Below, in pieces: positions 34,145-46,957 of a DNA stretch of 64,000 nt. Source of the DNA: Cephalopachus bancanus. Taxonomy: Eukaryota > Chordata > Mammalia > Primates > Tarsiidae. The notes beneath the pieces were generated by a model. That model was not told the origin of the DNA. It was given only the letters and a program-made list of their open reading frames with translations, and made no database searches. Positions within the stretch are counted from its first letter, which is position 1; the number at the start of each line of letters is the position of its first letter. The DNA lies in contig JAPVLO010000074.1 in the NCBI GenBank assembly GCA_027257055.1, forward strand, positions 2,557,001 through 2,621,000, given 5' to 3'. The translations under genes were made by a program, and so were the position numbers.

Positions 34145-35480
34145 CTAGGAAGTGAGAAATTATTCAACTCCATTACTGACACTAAACTAAAAAGTTAATG
34201 GCTGACCTATTATGTGCACCTTTGAATTTTTTTGAGAAATCTCATTACAGTGACCATCTAAACCTGCTACAGATTAAGACATCATCATAGTGGGGATAAC
34301 TTGACCCGAATATCCATGATTTAAAGACTTCTATAGGAATTCTTTCAGTTTCTAAATTTGTTGGCATTCTCTTTATTTGTAGTTGAGAATAATATTTGAG
34401 CTGTTATATTAATATATTACTGAGCATTCTGATCACATAAAGGTGTCTTTAGCAAAAGTGACCACCTTATTTTATAGTAAAACAGCAATTATTGCCTTAA
34501 AGACTGTCTCTTAAAAACTGCCCATATTACATTTTAATACCACTGTTTTTAAGTCTTAATATTAAACATTTAGTAAGACAAAATAAAATGCATGTGTTAA
34601 TAAGTGAAGTTCTGAAAAATAAAGTATCTGCCAGAGCAAAGCTATGTGTTATATTTAACTATGCCCTATTGCAACTACATTTACCATAGAAAGAAAAAAG
34701 GTAAGATTTGTAGAACTTTTGATTTAGCATTTTAAAATGTATGGATTTTTTTTTGACATAACACGTATTTCAACATTTGAAACTGACTCAGAGAAAATAT
34801 CTTTCCTCTTCACTAAAAAATGAAATAACATTTTCCAGACAGGACTAGCAACTTGATCAAGCGGCTGGTCATACATAAGTCAGATCAGAACCCTTACATC
34901 TTACTCAGCAGAACTTCAATGAAAGTTTTCATAAGTGTATATACCCAGTACCTTATTGTTCTTTTCTTATACATCACATAGAAAGTCCAAGGATTTTCTG
35001 AAAGGAGATATCATTAATATTAATTGCTTTATTTCCATTTTCTTAACTTAAGCACTCTTTATTACTGCTGTTGAGTACCTTTCTATCGCTAGATTGTTCT
35101 TAAACTAATGTACTTCCTTTTTTTACTGCTTGTCTAAATAGAAACATACCGTAATTTATTTCTCTGTAAACAATAAGTTATCTCCTCTCTTTCTTCAATC
35201 ATTTGCTAAATTCCACTTAATTGTTTAACATTCTCTTCAACATCTTCCATATCTACGTTTTCCTCACTGAATAAGTAAGCAGAATTTTTTGGACTGTTTA
35301 TTTTGTTAATTATTAAACGTAGGAAAATCATCCTTTTGTTTAAGAAGCACTGAAGTTGGCGACTGAAGAATAATGTTACCAGTGTAAGAAGAAAAGGAAA
35401 GTGGTTGAAAAGTATCAGCCTTTAAAAAGTAAACCATTTGGTTTCCATAGTGATAAGAAAATCGATAGAATAAAAAATTT
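34145..35480. other. AT-rich sequence, nothing recognised
   Basis: Unique-looking DNA between an Alu and an L1 end. No feature could be supported. Confidence 0.5.
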
Positions 35481-35800
35481 AATGTTTGTTTATTTAGTTA
35501 GTTTTTATTTATTTTTATTTTGGAAATGTGGGGTACAGCTCAGCATCAGGAATACAAATGGTCATTGTACAGGAAAACTTTGGGCCTCACTTTGGTCCCC
35601 ACTTCACCTGGTTTGAGATCAGGTATCCTTATTGATGAAGTGTATCTCCGTTCCCCTCTCTGGTAGTTTCCCACTAATGCCAATCCCTCTCTTACAGTAT
35701 TATAGTAATTGTTCAGAGTGAGTGAGGACATGTAGTACTCAATTGTTTGTTTCTGTGATAATTGACTCAGTATTATAGACTCTAAGTCCATCTAAGCTGC
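35481..35800 (-). mobile_element. 5'-truncated L1, 3' end (younger type)
   Basis: The A-rich tail complement (35481-35520) is followed by GGGGTACAGCTCAGCATCAG, which reads as the L1 3' UTR on the minus strand. It continues through ACTGAGTCAATTATCACAGA on the minus strand, the end of ORF2. The same 3' end (CTGAATTGTACCCCACA) is seen in the L1s at 55 and 60 kb. Confidence 0.85.
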
Positions 35801-36119
35801 TGTGAAGTAATAGAATTCATTAATTGGTTCTCTGACTTCTTATTTCACAGAGAAATAAATTAAGGTACGTTTTTATTTAGACAAGATATAAAGGAAAGAA
35901 GCAAATTAGGTAAAGAAACTAGTGATATAGAGAAATATATTCTACAGTACTAATAAAGAATGGGTAAGCTAAGAAAATTGAATATACAAAATATAATATT
36001 CACATTTTGTATATAGCTTATAATCATTATACAGTACAAAGATCTGTACATACACAATTTTAATTGACTATATTTAGATACAATTTACTTTAAAATAGCA
36101 TCTATTTAATTTCACAGTT

Positions 36120-36845
36120 GAATGAATTTTGACAAATATATGCACCTGTATATCCACGACCATGATGAAAATATTGAACAGCTTCATCAATAAAAAAGCT
36201 TATTTTGCCTATTTTAAGTCAATTTCATCCCACTTTATGTTAGCAGAAACTGATCTACTTTTTGCATTATTGATTAGATTTGTCCTTTCTAGAGGTACCT
36301 ATAAAATGAGTTATACTGTGTATACTCTTTTGTGTGTGGCATCTTCCAATTAGCATAATGTTTTTTAAAATGTGTTGTTGCATATATCTGTAGTTTCTTG
36401 CTATTTATTACTGAATAGTAATCCATTGCATGAATGTATCTCATTTTATTTAACAGTTTACTAATTGATGAATGCTTGTGCTGTTTCCAGTTTGAGGTAA
36501 CTAAGAATAAAGAATATATGAAATTATGTGTTTGTGTGGAGGTATGTTATCATTTTCCTTTGCCAAATACTAAGGACTGGAATTGCTGAGTTATATGGTA
36601 TGTATACATTGAATTTAGGAAATGGCAATTATTTTTTATAAACCATAACATGTATATCAATGAAAGAAATATATGAGAGGTCTACTTTGTTCACATTCTT
36701 TCCTGTAAGCCTTTTTAATTTATCCATTCTAGTTAGTGTGTATTGATACTATTTTGTGATTTTGATTGATACTTTTCTAATGGTGATGCTGAGAAACTTT
36801 CCATGTGTTCTCTCATTTACATTTTCTTATTTTGGGAAGTTTATT
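36120..36845 (-). mobile_element. Ancient L1 (L1M) 3' fragment
   Basis: CATCTTCCAATTAGCATAAT, GAATAGTAATCCATTGCATG and GGACTGGAATTGCTGAGTTA follow the order of old L1 ORF2-to-3' sequence in antisense. Many indels are visible. Confidence 0.75.
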
Positions 36846-37269
36846 GCATTTTCCAACCAGAGCAAAAGACTTACAGATATATGCATTGTGGTTTTCTTTT
36901 CCTAGTTTATTGTTGGCTTTTTACGTTATTTAAAAGTATTTTTCTAAGAACCAGTACTTGTCATTTTTAATAAATTTGTCAATTTCTAAAGTTTTATCTT
37001 CCTAGTCATACTGCACATATTCGAGGATAAATACAAGGATGACTTTGGCTATCAAGGATGGCTTTGGCTATCCTTGAGTTTTCAATAATTTTACAAAAAC
37101 TATGAGAGATTTAAAAAAAGACAAAACAAAACAAAATCATGACTTTAATGTCAGAGGATCTCTAAGCAAGATAATAAATAAGTACACAAATGGCATGACA
37201 GAGTCAACCTTCTGAAAACCAAAGTTTAGAATAGGCATTAACAAAACTGGAGAAAAAAAAAAACACATG

Positions 37270-37780
37270 CATGGAGGGATACTGGAAGAGTAGTAACATA
37301 ATTCTTAGTATGTACTGCAACAAAAATCAGTGGAGGGACACTTTTAAATTAAAAAAATACAGTAAACCCAGAATTGAATATTTTCTGCATATATCTTCTA
37401 GAAATATAGTCAAAATAAAGACATTAATTACAGACATATAATCATTTATTTTATTTGAACTTTACAATAAAAAATATTCAATATGTTTTCACAAACAGAA
37501 CAAAAATGATACTAGATGGAAATGAGGACTTCCACACAGAAACAAAAACAACTAGAAATAAAAAGTATATAGATAAAGGTAAAATACATTTTTCTTATGT
37601 TAAAACTTATTAAAGCTAATTGATTTTTTTAAGTAAAACTAACAATATGATTTGAAATTTGTAAATATGTGGAAGTAAATATATGACAATACTAGTAAAA
37701 AAAGAAAGATTTAAAATAGAAATACAGAAATATAATGTAAGAAATGAACATGATGTATTAATACATACTAGCATTTAATT
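37270..37780 (+). mobile_element. Possible ancient L1 fragment
   Basis: AAAATGATACTAGATGGAAA, ACAACTAGAAATAAAAAGTA and ATGTGGAAGTAAATATATGA resemble an L1M segment in sense orientation. The match is weak and by eye only. Confidence 0.4.
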
Positions 37781-39429
37781 GCAGATTTGTTAAGATAACT
37801 TAGTGAGATAAACTTTTTTTTTTCAAGAAGTTATTTTGGAACAATTGAATATACATTAGGAAAAGCAAATATCTTTTAATTCACATCATGTCCTAATTAA
37901 TATGATATTGATCATAAACCTAAATTTCTACATGTTAAACTGCATATATAAAAATAATAAAACCACAAGGTTAGACTTATATAGGAGCCTGAATTCTGAG
38001 GATATAAGCTTAGCTAAGTCATAAGTTTCTCTTTGACCCTTTTCCCTTCATGCATATTCTAATGCCCAGGGGCTGCCTGGCAGTTAAGTTTAGATATAAA
38101 ATACAGAAGAAAACTTCTAATAATTTTTAATCAAATAGCAACACAGAAAAACTGAGAACTCTTCCTTCAAACTGAGAACTCTTCCTTCAAAACTTCTAAC
38201 TCTATTATTCTGAGAAAAGAATAGACAAATTATCTTGAGAATGAACTTAGTTTCTTAAATAAACTAATTTCACTGCTGAAAAGTAAGAAAAAGTCGTATT
38301 TGAAACATTTAGTAGGAACGAAGCATTTCACAGCTACTTATACAAGGTTTCAGTCTCTTAGAGTATCAGAAACAAAAGCTATAGAAAATGACAATGGACA
38401 TTAGGACACTTTGCAACCTAATGATGAAGCTATGCTGTTTATGTTGAAAATTCGTTCATGCCATTTCTCTCTTAACTCCGCAATTGAATGACCAGTATTT
38501 TAATAAATATGTAATTATTTATAAATTCTGAGTAACGTATAAATTCATAAGTAGCTAAATGTGTCATTTTCACAGTGTTTTTCTTACTAAAATCAAAATC
38601 TTTAAAGTACTCTCTTATTTCCTCTGCTATTCTCCTTCTTATCTCTGATGTTTTAATTAAGTTCATTTGACTTCTCAACTCTAGTTCATCAGTTTTGGAC
38701 ACAACCAAGTAATTACTCCTACTCAACATTGCCACTATTATTTTTCAACAGTCTTAGGCACAGTGCTCAAGTCCTACACTACCAGGTCTTGGTTTAATTA
38801 TTCATTACTTCCATTCCTGTCAAAGATTGAAACTTACACTTTGCATAAATAGTATGTAACAGTTCTTGCATCTATGCCCTCATCTATTTCATTCAATCAG
38901 ACTAGCATTCCATTTGTTTTCACTGCTGCTTCAAGCTCTATCTTCTTCCAAAGTCTTGCATATATTTTGCATCACATTAACTGCTCTCTCCTCTGTTCAC
39001 TTAAACTAATATTTTGTATATAAAAATAATTCACCATGATTATGTAAACTTTGCTCTTCTCTAATTTGATTAAATGTCAATGCATTCTATGTAAACAAAT
39101 TTTGTGAACTTGTTGAGGCCAGAGGGTTTTTTTTTTTATGTATCTATGTCTAATATACAGAAGATGTTTAATAAACTGTTTCCTTTGGTTAATTTGCTTA
39201 CAAATCAATTTCTTAACTGCTTTTTTTGTTTTTTAAATATTTCTTTGGTTCACTTCTACATCTAATCCTTTTTCTTTTTTTTTTTGCACTTGGGTGAGTC
39301 CTTTAACTCTACATATTCACATCTGTATAATAATGTCTCTTAGGTGTGTGAGGAGAAAAACCAGTAGTAAAAGTTCTGCCTTTTGGTGTTTACATTTAAT
39401 TCTTTAATGCTAAAACTATGCACTTGAAA
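37781..39429. other. AT-rich sequence with a 20-bp tandem duplication
   Basis: AAACTGAGAACTCTTCCTTC is present twice in tandem at about 38149-38188. A possible LINE-2 3' end lies near 39120-39175 (ATATACAGAAGATGTTTAAT then AAACTG). Nothing else was recognised. Confidence 0.5.
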
Positions 39430-40354
39430 ATATTATGGAAAAAATATTTTAAAGACAGCCAAATTGGCAGAATGAGGCAGTTAAAAGAATGCCTTAAAAA
39501 TAAATATTTTTAAAAATTCAAAATAAAAGTAAGCAAATGATTCAGCTACAATAATATCAAAAATAATAAAATATGCAAAAATAAATTTAACAAAGAAATG
39601 CAAAACATGTGCTGAAAGCTGTAAAAAATGCTGAAAAACATTGAAGATCTAAATAGATGGAAAAATATCATAGTTTACACTTAATATTGTTAAAATGTAA
39701 AACAAAATTGTTAAGATGGCAACCTCTGCAAACTTTTATAATCCTGGCAAAATCCCTATGAGAATCTTAACCGAAGTGTAACTGACAAACTAATTCTTAA
39801 ATTCTGTAGAATGGGACGAGACCCAGAGTGGTCAACTCAAAAAAAGAAGAGGAAAGTAGGTCTCACAATTTCTGATGTCAAAATTTATCTCAAAGAATCA
39901 GAACTGACTCAAGATTAGCCCTACAGATTAGTGGAATAGAATAAGGAGTCTAGAAATAAACCCACATATTTTTATTTTTAATTGATTTTTTAACAAAAAA
40001 AGAGTACTAATACCAATCAATGTAGAATAAGTATCCTTGCCAGTAAATAATGCTGAAACACTGGATAGCTATATGCAAAAGAATAGACTTAGATGTTTAT
40101 TTTATATTATATTAATTTAAAATTAACTAAAAACGAAACAAAAATTTAAATGTCAAAACCAAAACTATAAAACCCTTAGGAAAATAATGAGAGTAAATAT
40201 TCATGGTGTTGGATTTGACAAAAAATCATTCAATATATTATTAAAAGCATGAACAGGAAAATAAAAAAATACATAATTTGGGCATCATTAAAATTAAAAG
40301 ATTTTGTGTTTCAAAAGATGGCACCACGATATTGCAAAGACAACTTATAGAATG

Positions 40355-40674
40355 AGATAAAATGTTCTTTTTTCTTTTTGAGTTGGAGTCTCACTCACTC
40401 TGTCGCCCAGACTGGAGTGCAGTGGCCGCTCCCGGCCACCGCAGCCTCAACTCACTGGGCTCCGGCGATCCTTCCGCCTCAACCTTCCAAGTAGCCGGAA
40501 CTACAGGCGTACGCTACCACCCCCGGTTGATTTTTGATTTATTGTAGAGATGAGGTCTCGCCAAATTGCCCAGGTGGGTCTCGAACCCACGGGCTCAGGT
40601 AATCCACTCACCTCACCCGACCAAAGCACTGGGATTACAGGCTGAGCCACCGAGCCCGGCCAAGATAAAATGTT
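40355..40674 (-). mobile_element. Alu: Alu (lineage-specific young type) within L1M
   Basis: The body 40367-40662 has T-rich side TTCTTTTTTCTTTTT and ends GAGCCCGGC. Perfect 12-bp duplications AGATAAAATGTT lie at 40355-40366 and 40663-40674. The L1 sequence resumes directly after. Confidence 0.95.
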
Positions 40675-40761
40675 TTTAAATGGTATGTTTGACAAGGGAC
40701 TTGTATCTAAAATATATAAAAGCATCTTTCAACTCAATCATAAAAAAAAAACAAAAAACAA

Positions 40762-41050
40762 GCCGGACTCGCTGGCTCAGCCTGTAATCCCGCGCCTTTG
40801 GGAGGTTGAGGTGAGTGGATTGCCAGAACTCGCAGGTTCGAGACGCGCCTGGGCAGCGAGACCTCATCTCTACAATAATTCAAAAAAAATCAGCCGGGAG
40901 TGGTAGCACATGCCTGTAATTCCGGCTACTCAGAAGGCTGAGGCGGAAGGATCGCCGGAGCCCAGCAGGTCGAGGCTGCGGTGGCCGGGAGCAGCCACTG
41001 CACTCCAGTCTGGGTGACAGAGTGAGACTCCAACTCAAAAAAAAAAAAAA
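40762..41050 (+). mobile_element. Alu: Alu (lineage-specific young type) within L1M
   Basis: It starts GCCGGACTCGCTGGCTCAGC and ends with a 14-base A-tract. The left flank is an A-rich run, so the target duplication cannot be delimited. It faces the preceding Alu head-to-head with about 100 bp between. Confidence 0.95.
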
Positions 41051-42040
41051 GAACCCCCAAAACATAAAAATGGACAACGGATCAGAAAAATTTTCCAAGG
41101 AAGAGATAAAATTGCAAAAATGTATATGGAAAGATGCTCAGCATTCATGAGTCATAGGGAAATCTAATCAAAACCACAGTGAAATACTAATTTGTAAACA
41201 CTAGAATAACTAAAATAAAAAGTTGGAAACCAAGTGTTGAGGATGTGAAGAAATAGGAACTCTCATACACTACTGATTTGATAAGAATGTAAAATGGTGC
41301 AGCCACTTTGGATAACAATCTGTCAGCTCTTTTAACTACTAAACGTAGAGTTACTATGTGACCCAACATTTCTACTCTTAGATATATCATAAACAAAAAA
41401 GAAAACCGTACCCATGTAAAAAGTTGTACATGAATGTTTATAGCAGAATTATTCATAACAGCTAGAAGGTGTATGAAACCCAAATAACTATCTATGGACA
41501 AATGGAAAAATAAAATGTGGTATATTCCTATACTGGAAGATTATTTGACTGTAAAACAGAAATAAAATACTGATACGTGCTTCAACATGGGTGAACATTG
41601 AAAGCATAATTCTCAGTGAAACAAGTCAGTTATACCACATTATTCTGTTCATAGGAAAGTTCAAAACAGGAAAATCTATAGAAGCAGAAAATAGATTAGT
41701 AGTTATTTGGACTGGGTACCAGGGAATGGGTTGTGATAACTAATGATTACATGATGTTTTTGAGATGATAAAAATGTTCTAAGATTTATTGTGGGGATGG
41801 TTACACATATCCATGATTATATTAAAACTTCTGAATTGTACATTTTACATGGATTATTTGCAAGATGCGTTAATCATATCTTCATCAAAATGTAAACTAT
41901 ATAAAAAAGGTAAGGAATTGATATTGATTAAATGTTTTAAAAACACAAGACACTAACCAACAAAAAACTAAGCTTAAAATGTTAAATAATGCTCTTAATT
42001 CTGCTGACTGGAAATTTCTAAATACAAATTACAAAGATGT

Positions 42041-42198
42041 AAGCCAGGTGTAGTGGTGCATACCTGTGGTGTTCAGCTACTTGGAAGGCTGAGGCAGAAG
42101 GATTGCCTGAGCCCAGCAGGTTGAGGGTGAGGTGACCATGAATGTACCACTGCATTCCAACCTGGGCAACAGAGTAAGACTCTGATTTAAAAAAAAAA
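42041..42198 (+). mobile_element. Alu: Alu right-arm fragment (older)
   Basis: The element begins AAGCCAGGTGTAGTGGTGCA and ends TAAGACTCTGATTT plus A-tract, covering only the second monomer. It is more diverged than the young Alus. Confidence 0.88.
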
Positions 42199-42349
42199 TG
42201 ACTATAAAGATTTGATTTGCTATTCAGCTTTATATTTAATATCTGCCAATTTTATAGAGAGTCAAATTGAGCTGCATGAGTTTTTTATATATTTTTCATA
42301 TTAACCCCTCATCAAATACAAACTTACATAAGTAGAGAGTACAGTATTA

Positions 42350-42700
42350 TTTTCCAGGGTCCAGAGGATGTGACAATTGCTGTTGGTCACAGTGTACAAA
42401 TTTTTAGTTATAAGATGAATAAATTCTGAGGATCTAATGTAGTGTATGATGATGGTACTTGATAATACTGTATTTATTGCCTTTGAAATTAGCTGAAGGA
42501 GTAGAACATAAATATCCTAACCACATGGACTAAAACAAAATGGTAGTAGAGGAGTGAGGGGAATGATGAATGTGTTAATTATCTTGATTGTGTCAATCAC
42601 TTCATCATGTATATGTCAATAGACCATCATATTGCATACTTTAAATTTATTAAATTTGTATGTCAGTTACATTTCAATAAAGTTGAAAAAATAAATAAAA
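42350..42700 (+). mobile_element. Ancient L1 3' UTR (L1M/L1PB type)
   Basis: ATAAGATGAATAAATTCTGA, TTAATTATCTTGATTGTGTC and TTTCAATAAAGTTGAAAAAA appear in the order of an old L1 3' end, closing with an A-rich tail. Confidence 0.82.
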
Positions 42701-42844
42701 TCATCAGTTCAAACGTGTAAAAGCAAGGATCTCAGCTATATTAAACTCCACAAGACCCAGACAGTTCAGAACATCTCCAAGTTGACCACCAGTTCAGAAG
42801 TGACAGCTTCAACAGGGTAAGAAATGAACCTGGTAAACAAGAGC

Positions 42845-42980
42845 AAATATCTGTCTAGGGACGGGGAAACACCTCTTATCAACAGGGTGCCTGAATGAAA
42901 TGTATTTATATACCTAACTCTTAACTGTACCCCACAACATCATAATAAAAAATATTGATTAAAACAAACAACAAAAAAAA
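42845..42980 (+). mobile_element. Younger L1 3' end
   Basis: GGAAACACCTCTTATCAACA leads to TACCTAACTCTTAACTGTAC then CCCACAACATCATAATAAAA. This is the same terminal block as in the L1s ending at 48.38, 55.17 and 60.14 kb. Where it begins upstream is unclear (42715-42845 not recognised). Confidence 0.75.
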
Positions 42981-43303
42981 CCAAGAGCTCCACCCTGTGA
43001 AGAAGTGGATCTGCTTCTCTTCCTGTTCTTGAGAAGCTTGGAGGGGTCCAACACAGCCCCTGCCACCAAGTGTGACGTGAGGGTCCCTAGGTTCCCTGTC
43101 CTCCTTGATTAGGAAAGATTGAAGCCCAGCCCTTTTTCTGGGGATGACTTTTCTACTTCTTGGGTTGACCAGAGATGTTGGGACCCTGTGTGATTTCTCA
43201 GTGATTTTCTACAGTTGTTCCCTCTCTCAAGCCTGGGAGGAGATAACTACCGAACCAGGAATTCTCAATACATTTTTATTACTTAAGCCAGAAAAAAAAA
43301 AGA
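42981..43303 (+). other. GC-richer segment between two A-tracts after an L1 end; possible 3' transduction
   Basis: After the L1 A-rich tail comes about 300 bp of higher-GC sequence (CCAAGAGCTCCACCCTGTGA to ACTTAAGCCAG) ending in a second A-tract at 43294. AATACA, a weak variant polyadenylation signal, lies about 20 bp before that tract. I recognise no family in it. An old LTR fragment is the main alternative. Confidence 0.35.
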
Positions 43304-43339
43304 GAGTAAAAATTACGTCAAAATTACCAAGATAGATCA

Positions 43340-44155
43340 AAATAAAGTGCTGTGATTCATGTAATTTTATTCTTCTTTTAGCACTCTTTTTAGTGCATAT
43401 ATGCATTATTCAATTATTTCAGGACATGCAGGCTAAACATTAGAAGTGAATACTATACTTGAATTTATGTTAGCAAAACTACCAGCAATGTTTTTTAAAT
43501 TGCATATTATTTTACAATATTTATTTTTAAAAATAAATGAGTATATTTCAAACACACTGGACTAATTAATAGTGCCTTAATTTGACTCACCAGTTTTCAA
43601 GTATTTGGCAAATTAATAATAAGCATTCTGTTTAAAATAGAAACTGTCTCATTAAGAAATTCACTTCCATTTGATGTATTTTGTCTCCTCTACTCACAGT
43701 TTTCTTGATTTTTGATTGATAGCCATGACTTAACTTCTATTTCCTTGATTTTTTTTTCCTGACACTATACCTGATTTAGCCTCATTGCTCTGTTTTGACA
43801 GTAAAATTTGCATACTTCCTGACCACTGACTGCTGATTTGATTTTAGACTTGCTACCGCATTTAAATTCTTGAGCTTCTTTTATAAGGATGCTGCAATTA
43901 TGAATGCAGAATTTTGTTACTATACAAAAAATATGTTGGCTATAAAGAAATTATAATCATAATTAGTCATGTGAATGATTTTATAAATTTTCTAATTTTT
44001 TTCCTGAAACACACATACACTTCTTATGTAGTTATACTTTAATAAAATTTTCTATTCAGCATATTCCACTCATCATCAAATTGTAATTGCTTTCTAATTA
44101 TATTCATATTATTTGAAAATGTTTTTAAATTGAATAGTGTATCTCATCATATGAA
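43340..44155. other. AT-rich sequence, nothing recognised
   Basis: Low-GC DNA without a recognisable gene or element. Confidence 0.5.
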
Positions 44156-44156
44156 T

Positions 44157-44764
44157 GTGAGGGAAGGTAGCTAGCATAGCTTAGAAATAGATAAACGAGT
44201 TTCTTGCATGCAGGCATAGATTAGATAATTAGAAGAAAGGTGATCAGGCATCCAGCCTGGGCACCATTAGAACATAACTCTATACACTATGCCTACACCG
44301 AGAAAACACCCAAATCCAACCTTGGAATGTGGGTCAGTTGATACATTCAGCTACAAAATCTATAAACACAGTAGTAAGGGAGCTATCAGAAGTACTGAAC
44401 GATGGTGTTTTCAGGAAAAAATTTAATTAATTCATAAAACAATAACCTTTACCATTATCTCAAGATTTTTACAGATTGCAGATAAGCTCAGAAGTAGATG
44501 ATATGAAAATAAATTTGTGATTATTAGATTGTAATCTGCCACATGGTGTACAAATCTTAGTTTAAGAAATAGATTGCTCAATCATCACTAAGACAACATA
44601 TAAAACACGCAGTTAATGACAGGTTGGTATGCCTTTCTCTTAAGGCATTCACACTCTCTCAACCTATCTTTTATTTGTAATAAATTCTGTCTTAATAAAT
44701 TCTGTCTTATTTTGGATTCATTCTGAAATTCTTTTCTGTGGCAGCATCAAGAAACCACAGAACA
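44157..44764 (+). mobile_element. Probable solo class I LTR
   Basis: TGTGAGGGAAGGTAGCTAGC near the left edge, CATATAAAACACGCAG as a TATA-like box (about 44600), TTGTAATAAATTCTGTC (about 44676) as polyadenylation signal, and GGATTCATTCTGAAATTC further on give an LTR-like U3-R-U5 order. A 15-bp duplication (TAATAAATTCTGTCT twice) copies the polyadenylation signal. Terminal duplications were not identified, so the limits are approximate. Confidence 0.55.
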
Positions 44765-44810
44765 ACTAAACCTGGTGCCACCTGGAGTCAGATGTACATA
44801 AAGCAGTGAA

Positions 44811-45110
44811 TTGTTCTTTTTTTTTTTTGAGTTGGAGTCTCCCTCTGTCGCCCAGACTGGAGTGCAGTGGCTGCTTCCGGCCACCGCAGCCTTGACCTGC
44901 CGGGTTCCGGCGATCCTTCCTCCTCAGCCTTCCAAGTAGCCGGAATTACAAGCATGCGCTACCACGCCCGGCTGATTTTTTGGCTTATTGTAGAGATGAG
45001 GTCTCGCTGCCCGAGGCGGGTCTCAAACCCGTGGGCTCCGGCAGTCCACTCACCTCAGCCTCCCAAAGGCGCGGGATTACAGACTGAGCCACCGAGCCCG
45101 ACTTGTTCTT
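44811..45110 (-). mobile_element. Alu: Alu (lineage-specific young type), full length
   Basis: Poly-T, then GAGTTGGAGTCTCCCTCTG to GAGCCCGAC at 45102. Short duplications TTGTTCTT flank it at 44811-44818 and 45103-45110. Confidence 0.94.
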
Positions 45111-46957
45111 CTTTTATTGAGATTATTTATATCTATTACTTTTAATACCATACTTTGTAATTTGTGAACACTGTGACACAAGAAATTCTTTTAAAACTCA
45201 ATATTTATGTTATTAGAGAATCATTTACAAGGGAATTTCCTGATCATAATCTTGTCAAAAATGCTTGATAGATAGGGTATGATCAAATCGTTTTTTTAAT
45301 TTTTCAGAAAATGTATATCTATATGTTATGTTACCATTTTCAAAACGCTTTTTCCAAAGCAAAATGCTGTTTATGCTGCATTATTTATTTAGTCTTTATA
45401 TTTTTTGAGAATATAAAAATATTATATATATACTATGTATACTATAATATATAGTGAGAATATAAAAATATTCATTAGTTACTGGCTTTTTGAATTAAAA
45501 AATTCGCAAATTTAATTCATTTTTAAATGAAATGCTAGAAGTTGTATGATTTTGATTTTGATTTGCAAAATATAATTTTATATTTATAATGTCAAATTTA
45601 CAAATCTCAAACTTTGTATGAATTTTGTCTAGCTTATATGTTGCATTTTATGCTATACTTGTTATCTTGACATAAAAGTGTTTAAGGTTGCCATTGAGTC
45701 AAATATAGAGTTAATCTTTGTGATTCTTTCATTGCAGTTGAACATAGAAACACTTCATTATCCCAGAAATAATTATTTTATTATGTTCTCTATAAGTGAC
45801 TTTATTTTATAAAATTATGACTATAATCCAAGTAATACTTATTTGAATATATAATTGAGTAAAATAATTTTTATTTCTAAATATTTTACCAAATGTTTGA
45901 TTGATTTTACTGAAAGAAAAAAGTCCCATTCTCCAGTGATTTTATTCTATATTTTCCCCTTCAAGCCCATCAAATCAGACCTGTTTATTTTTATATATTT
46001 GTACCAGTGTAATATTTATAATAAACATTTAAAATATAGTCTATGCTTCTTCTTTATAAGATATACTTACTTACTCACCTATTAATTCTTCTATTTAATA
46101 TATTATTTTCTAATTAAAATAAAATAACAATACATAAAAATATTACATACAAATCTATGTAATTTATAACCTTGTTTTTTCTTATTCTTCTTCTTATTAT
46201 TATTATTATTTTACCTTGGATAAGAGGGCATATTTTAATGACCTTTTAAGAAAATCATGGATATTTGGTTCTAATACCATACCAAAACTTACAAGGAGTT
46301 TTTCCTTAACTATTATTACTATTGTTATATTTTTCATTTCTGTATCATTTGCAAATTTTAAAGAACCTTCTTTAATTGATGTGTTTTCAAACATGTTAGT
46401 CCAATAGTATTTAGGAATTTGGCTACATGAGTAGATTTTAGCAGCTCTTGCCAGAAAAGAAGAGGGGAATTAACTATATGAGATGATGAATATGCTAATA
46501 GCTTCACTATATTAACCATTTTACTGTATATGTTGTGACTCATGATGCTATGTTTATAGCTTAAATATAAACAATAACATTTATTAAAAATTAATAAATA
46601 AGTAAAAATGAAATGTGATTTTCTTTAATAGACAATGTGATTCTCAAATTACCTGGAAACTACAATTTATTAGAAGAATAATTTTGAAAAGAATTTATTT
46701 TAATATAGTTGAAGGCAATATTAAATTAATGTTTTAGTAAAATGTAAAAGGAGACACTGAAGAAATAAGAATTGCTATATGTGTTTTAATTATTGTAATG
46801 TATGTAATAAAGTGCCTAGTATACAGAATATGCTTGCTTACAACTAGTGATTCAGTAATGCAATCCTAAGTAAATTTCTATGTTTTTTATTTAATTGTGA
46901 ATAAAAATTATCTTGTAACTCATTAGTGTGAACATAATTCAACTATTTTTGCCCTTT
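45111..46957. other. AT-rich sequence, nothing recognised
   Basis: A/T-dominated DNA with palindromic AT stretches near 45418-45475. A possible MIR-like phrase is near 46800-46850. No gene evidence. Confidence 0.5.

Larger units (their letters stand above)
39430..41900 (+). mobile_element. Ancient L1 (L1M) ORF2/3' segment, about 2.5 kb, carrying two Alus
   Basis: Sense L1 sequence runs from the reverse transcriptase end (for example GATCTAAATAGATGGAAAAA and GGGACGAGACCCAGAGTGGT) through the C-terminal region (CTATGTGACCCAACATTTCT, CATGAATGTTTATAGCAGAA) to a 3' UTR ending near TCTGAATTGTACATTTTACA. Stops and indels are frequent, so no protein is encoded. Alus at 40367-40662 and 40762-41050 interrupt it. 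Confidence 0.85.

Noticed and set aside
44764..44800. TGGTGCCACCTGGAGTC after the probable LTR as a primer-binding site showing a full provirus
   Set aside because: It is not directly adjacent to a clear LTR end, and no retroviral internal sequence follows before the Alu.
45418..45475. AT-rich palindromes as a replication origin or matrix-attachment region
   Set aside because: Such AT-rich text is widespread in this window; nothing distinguishes this stretch functionally.
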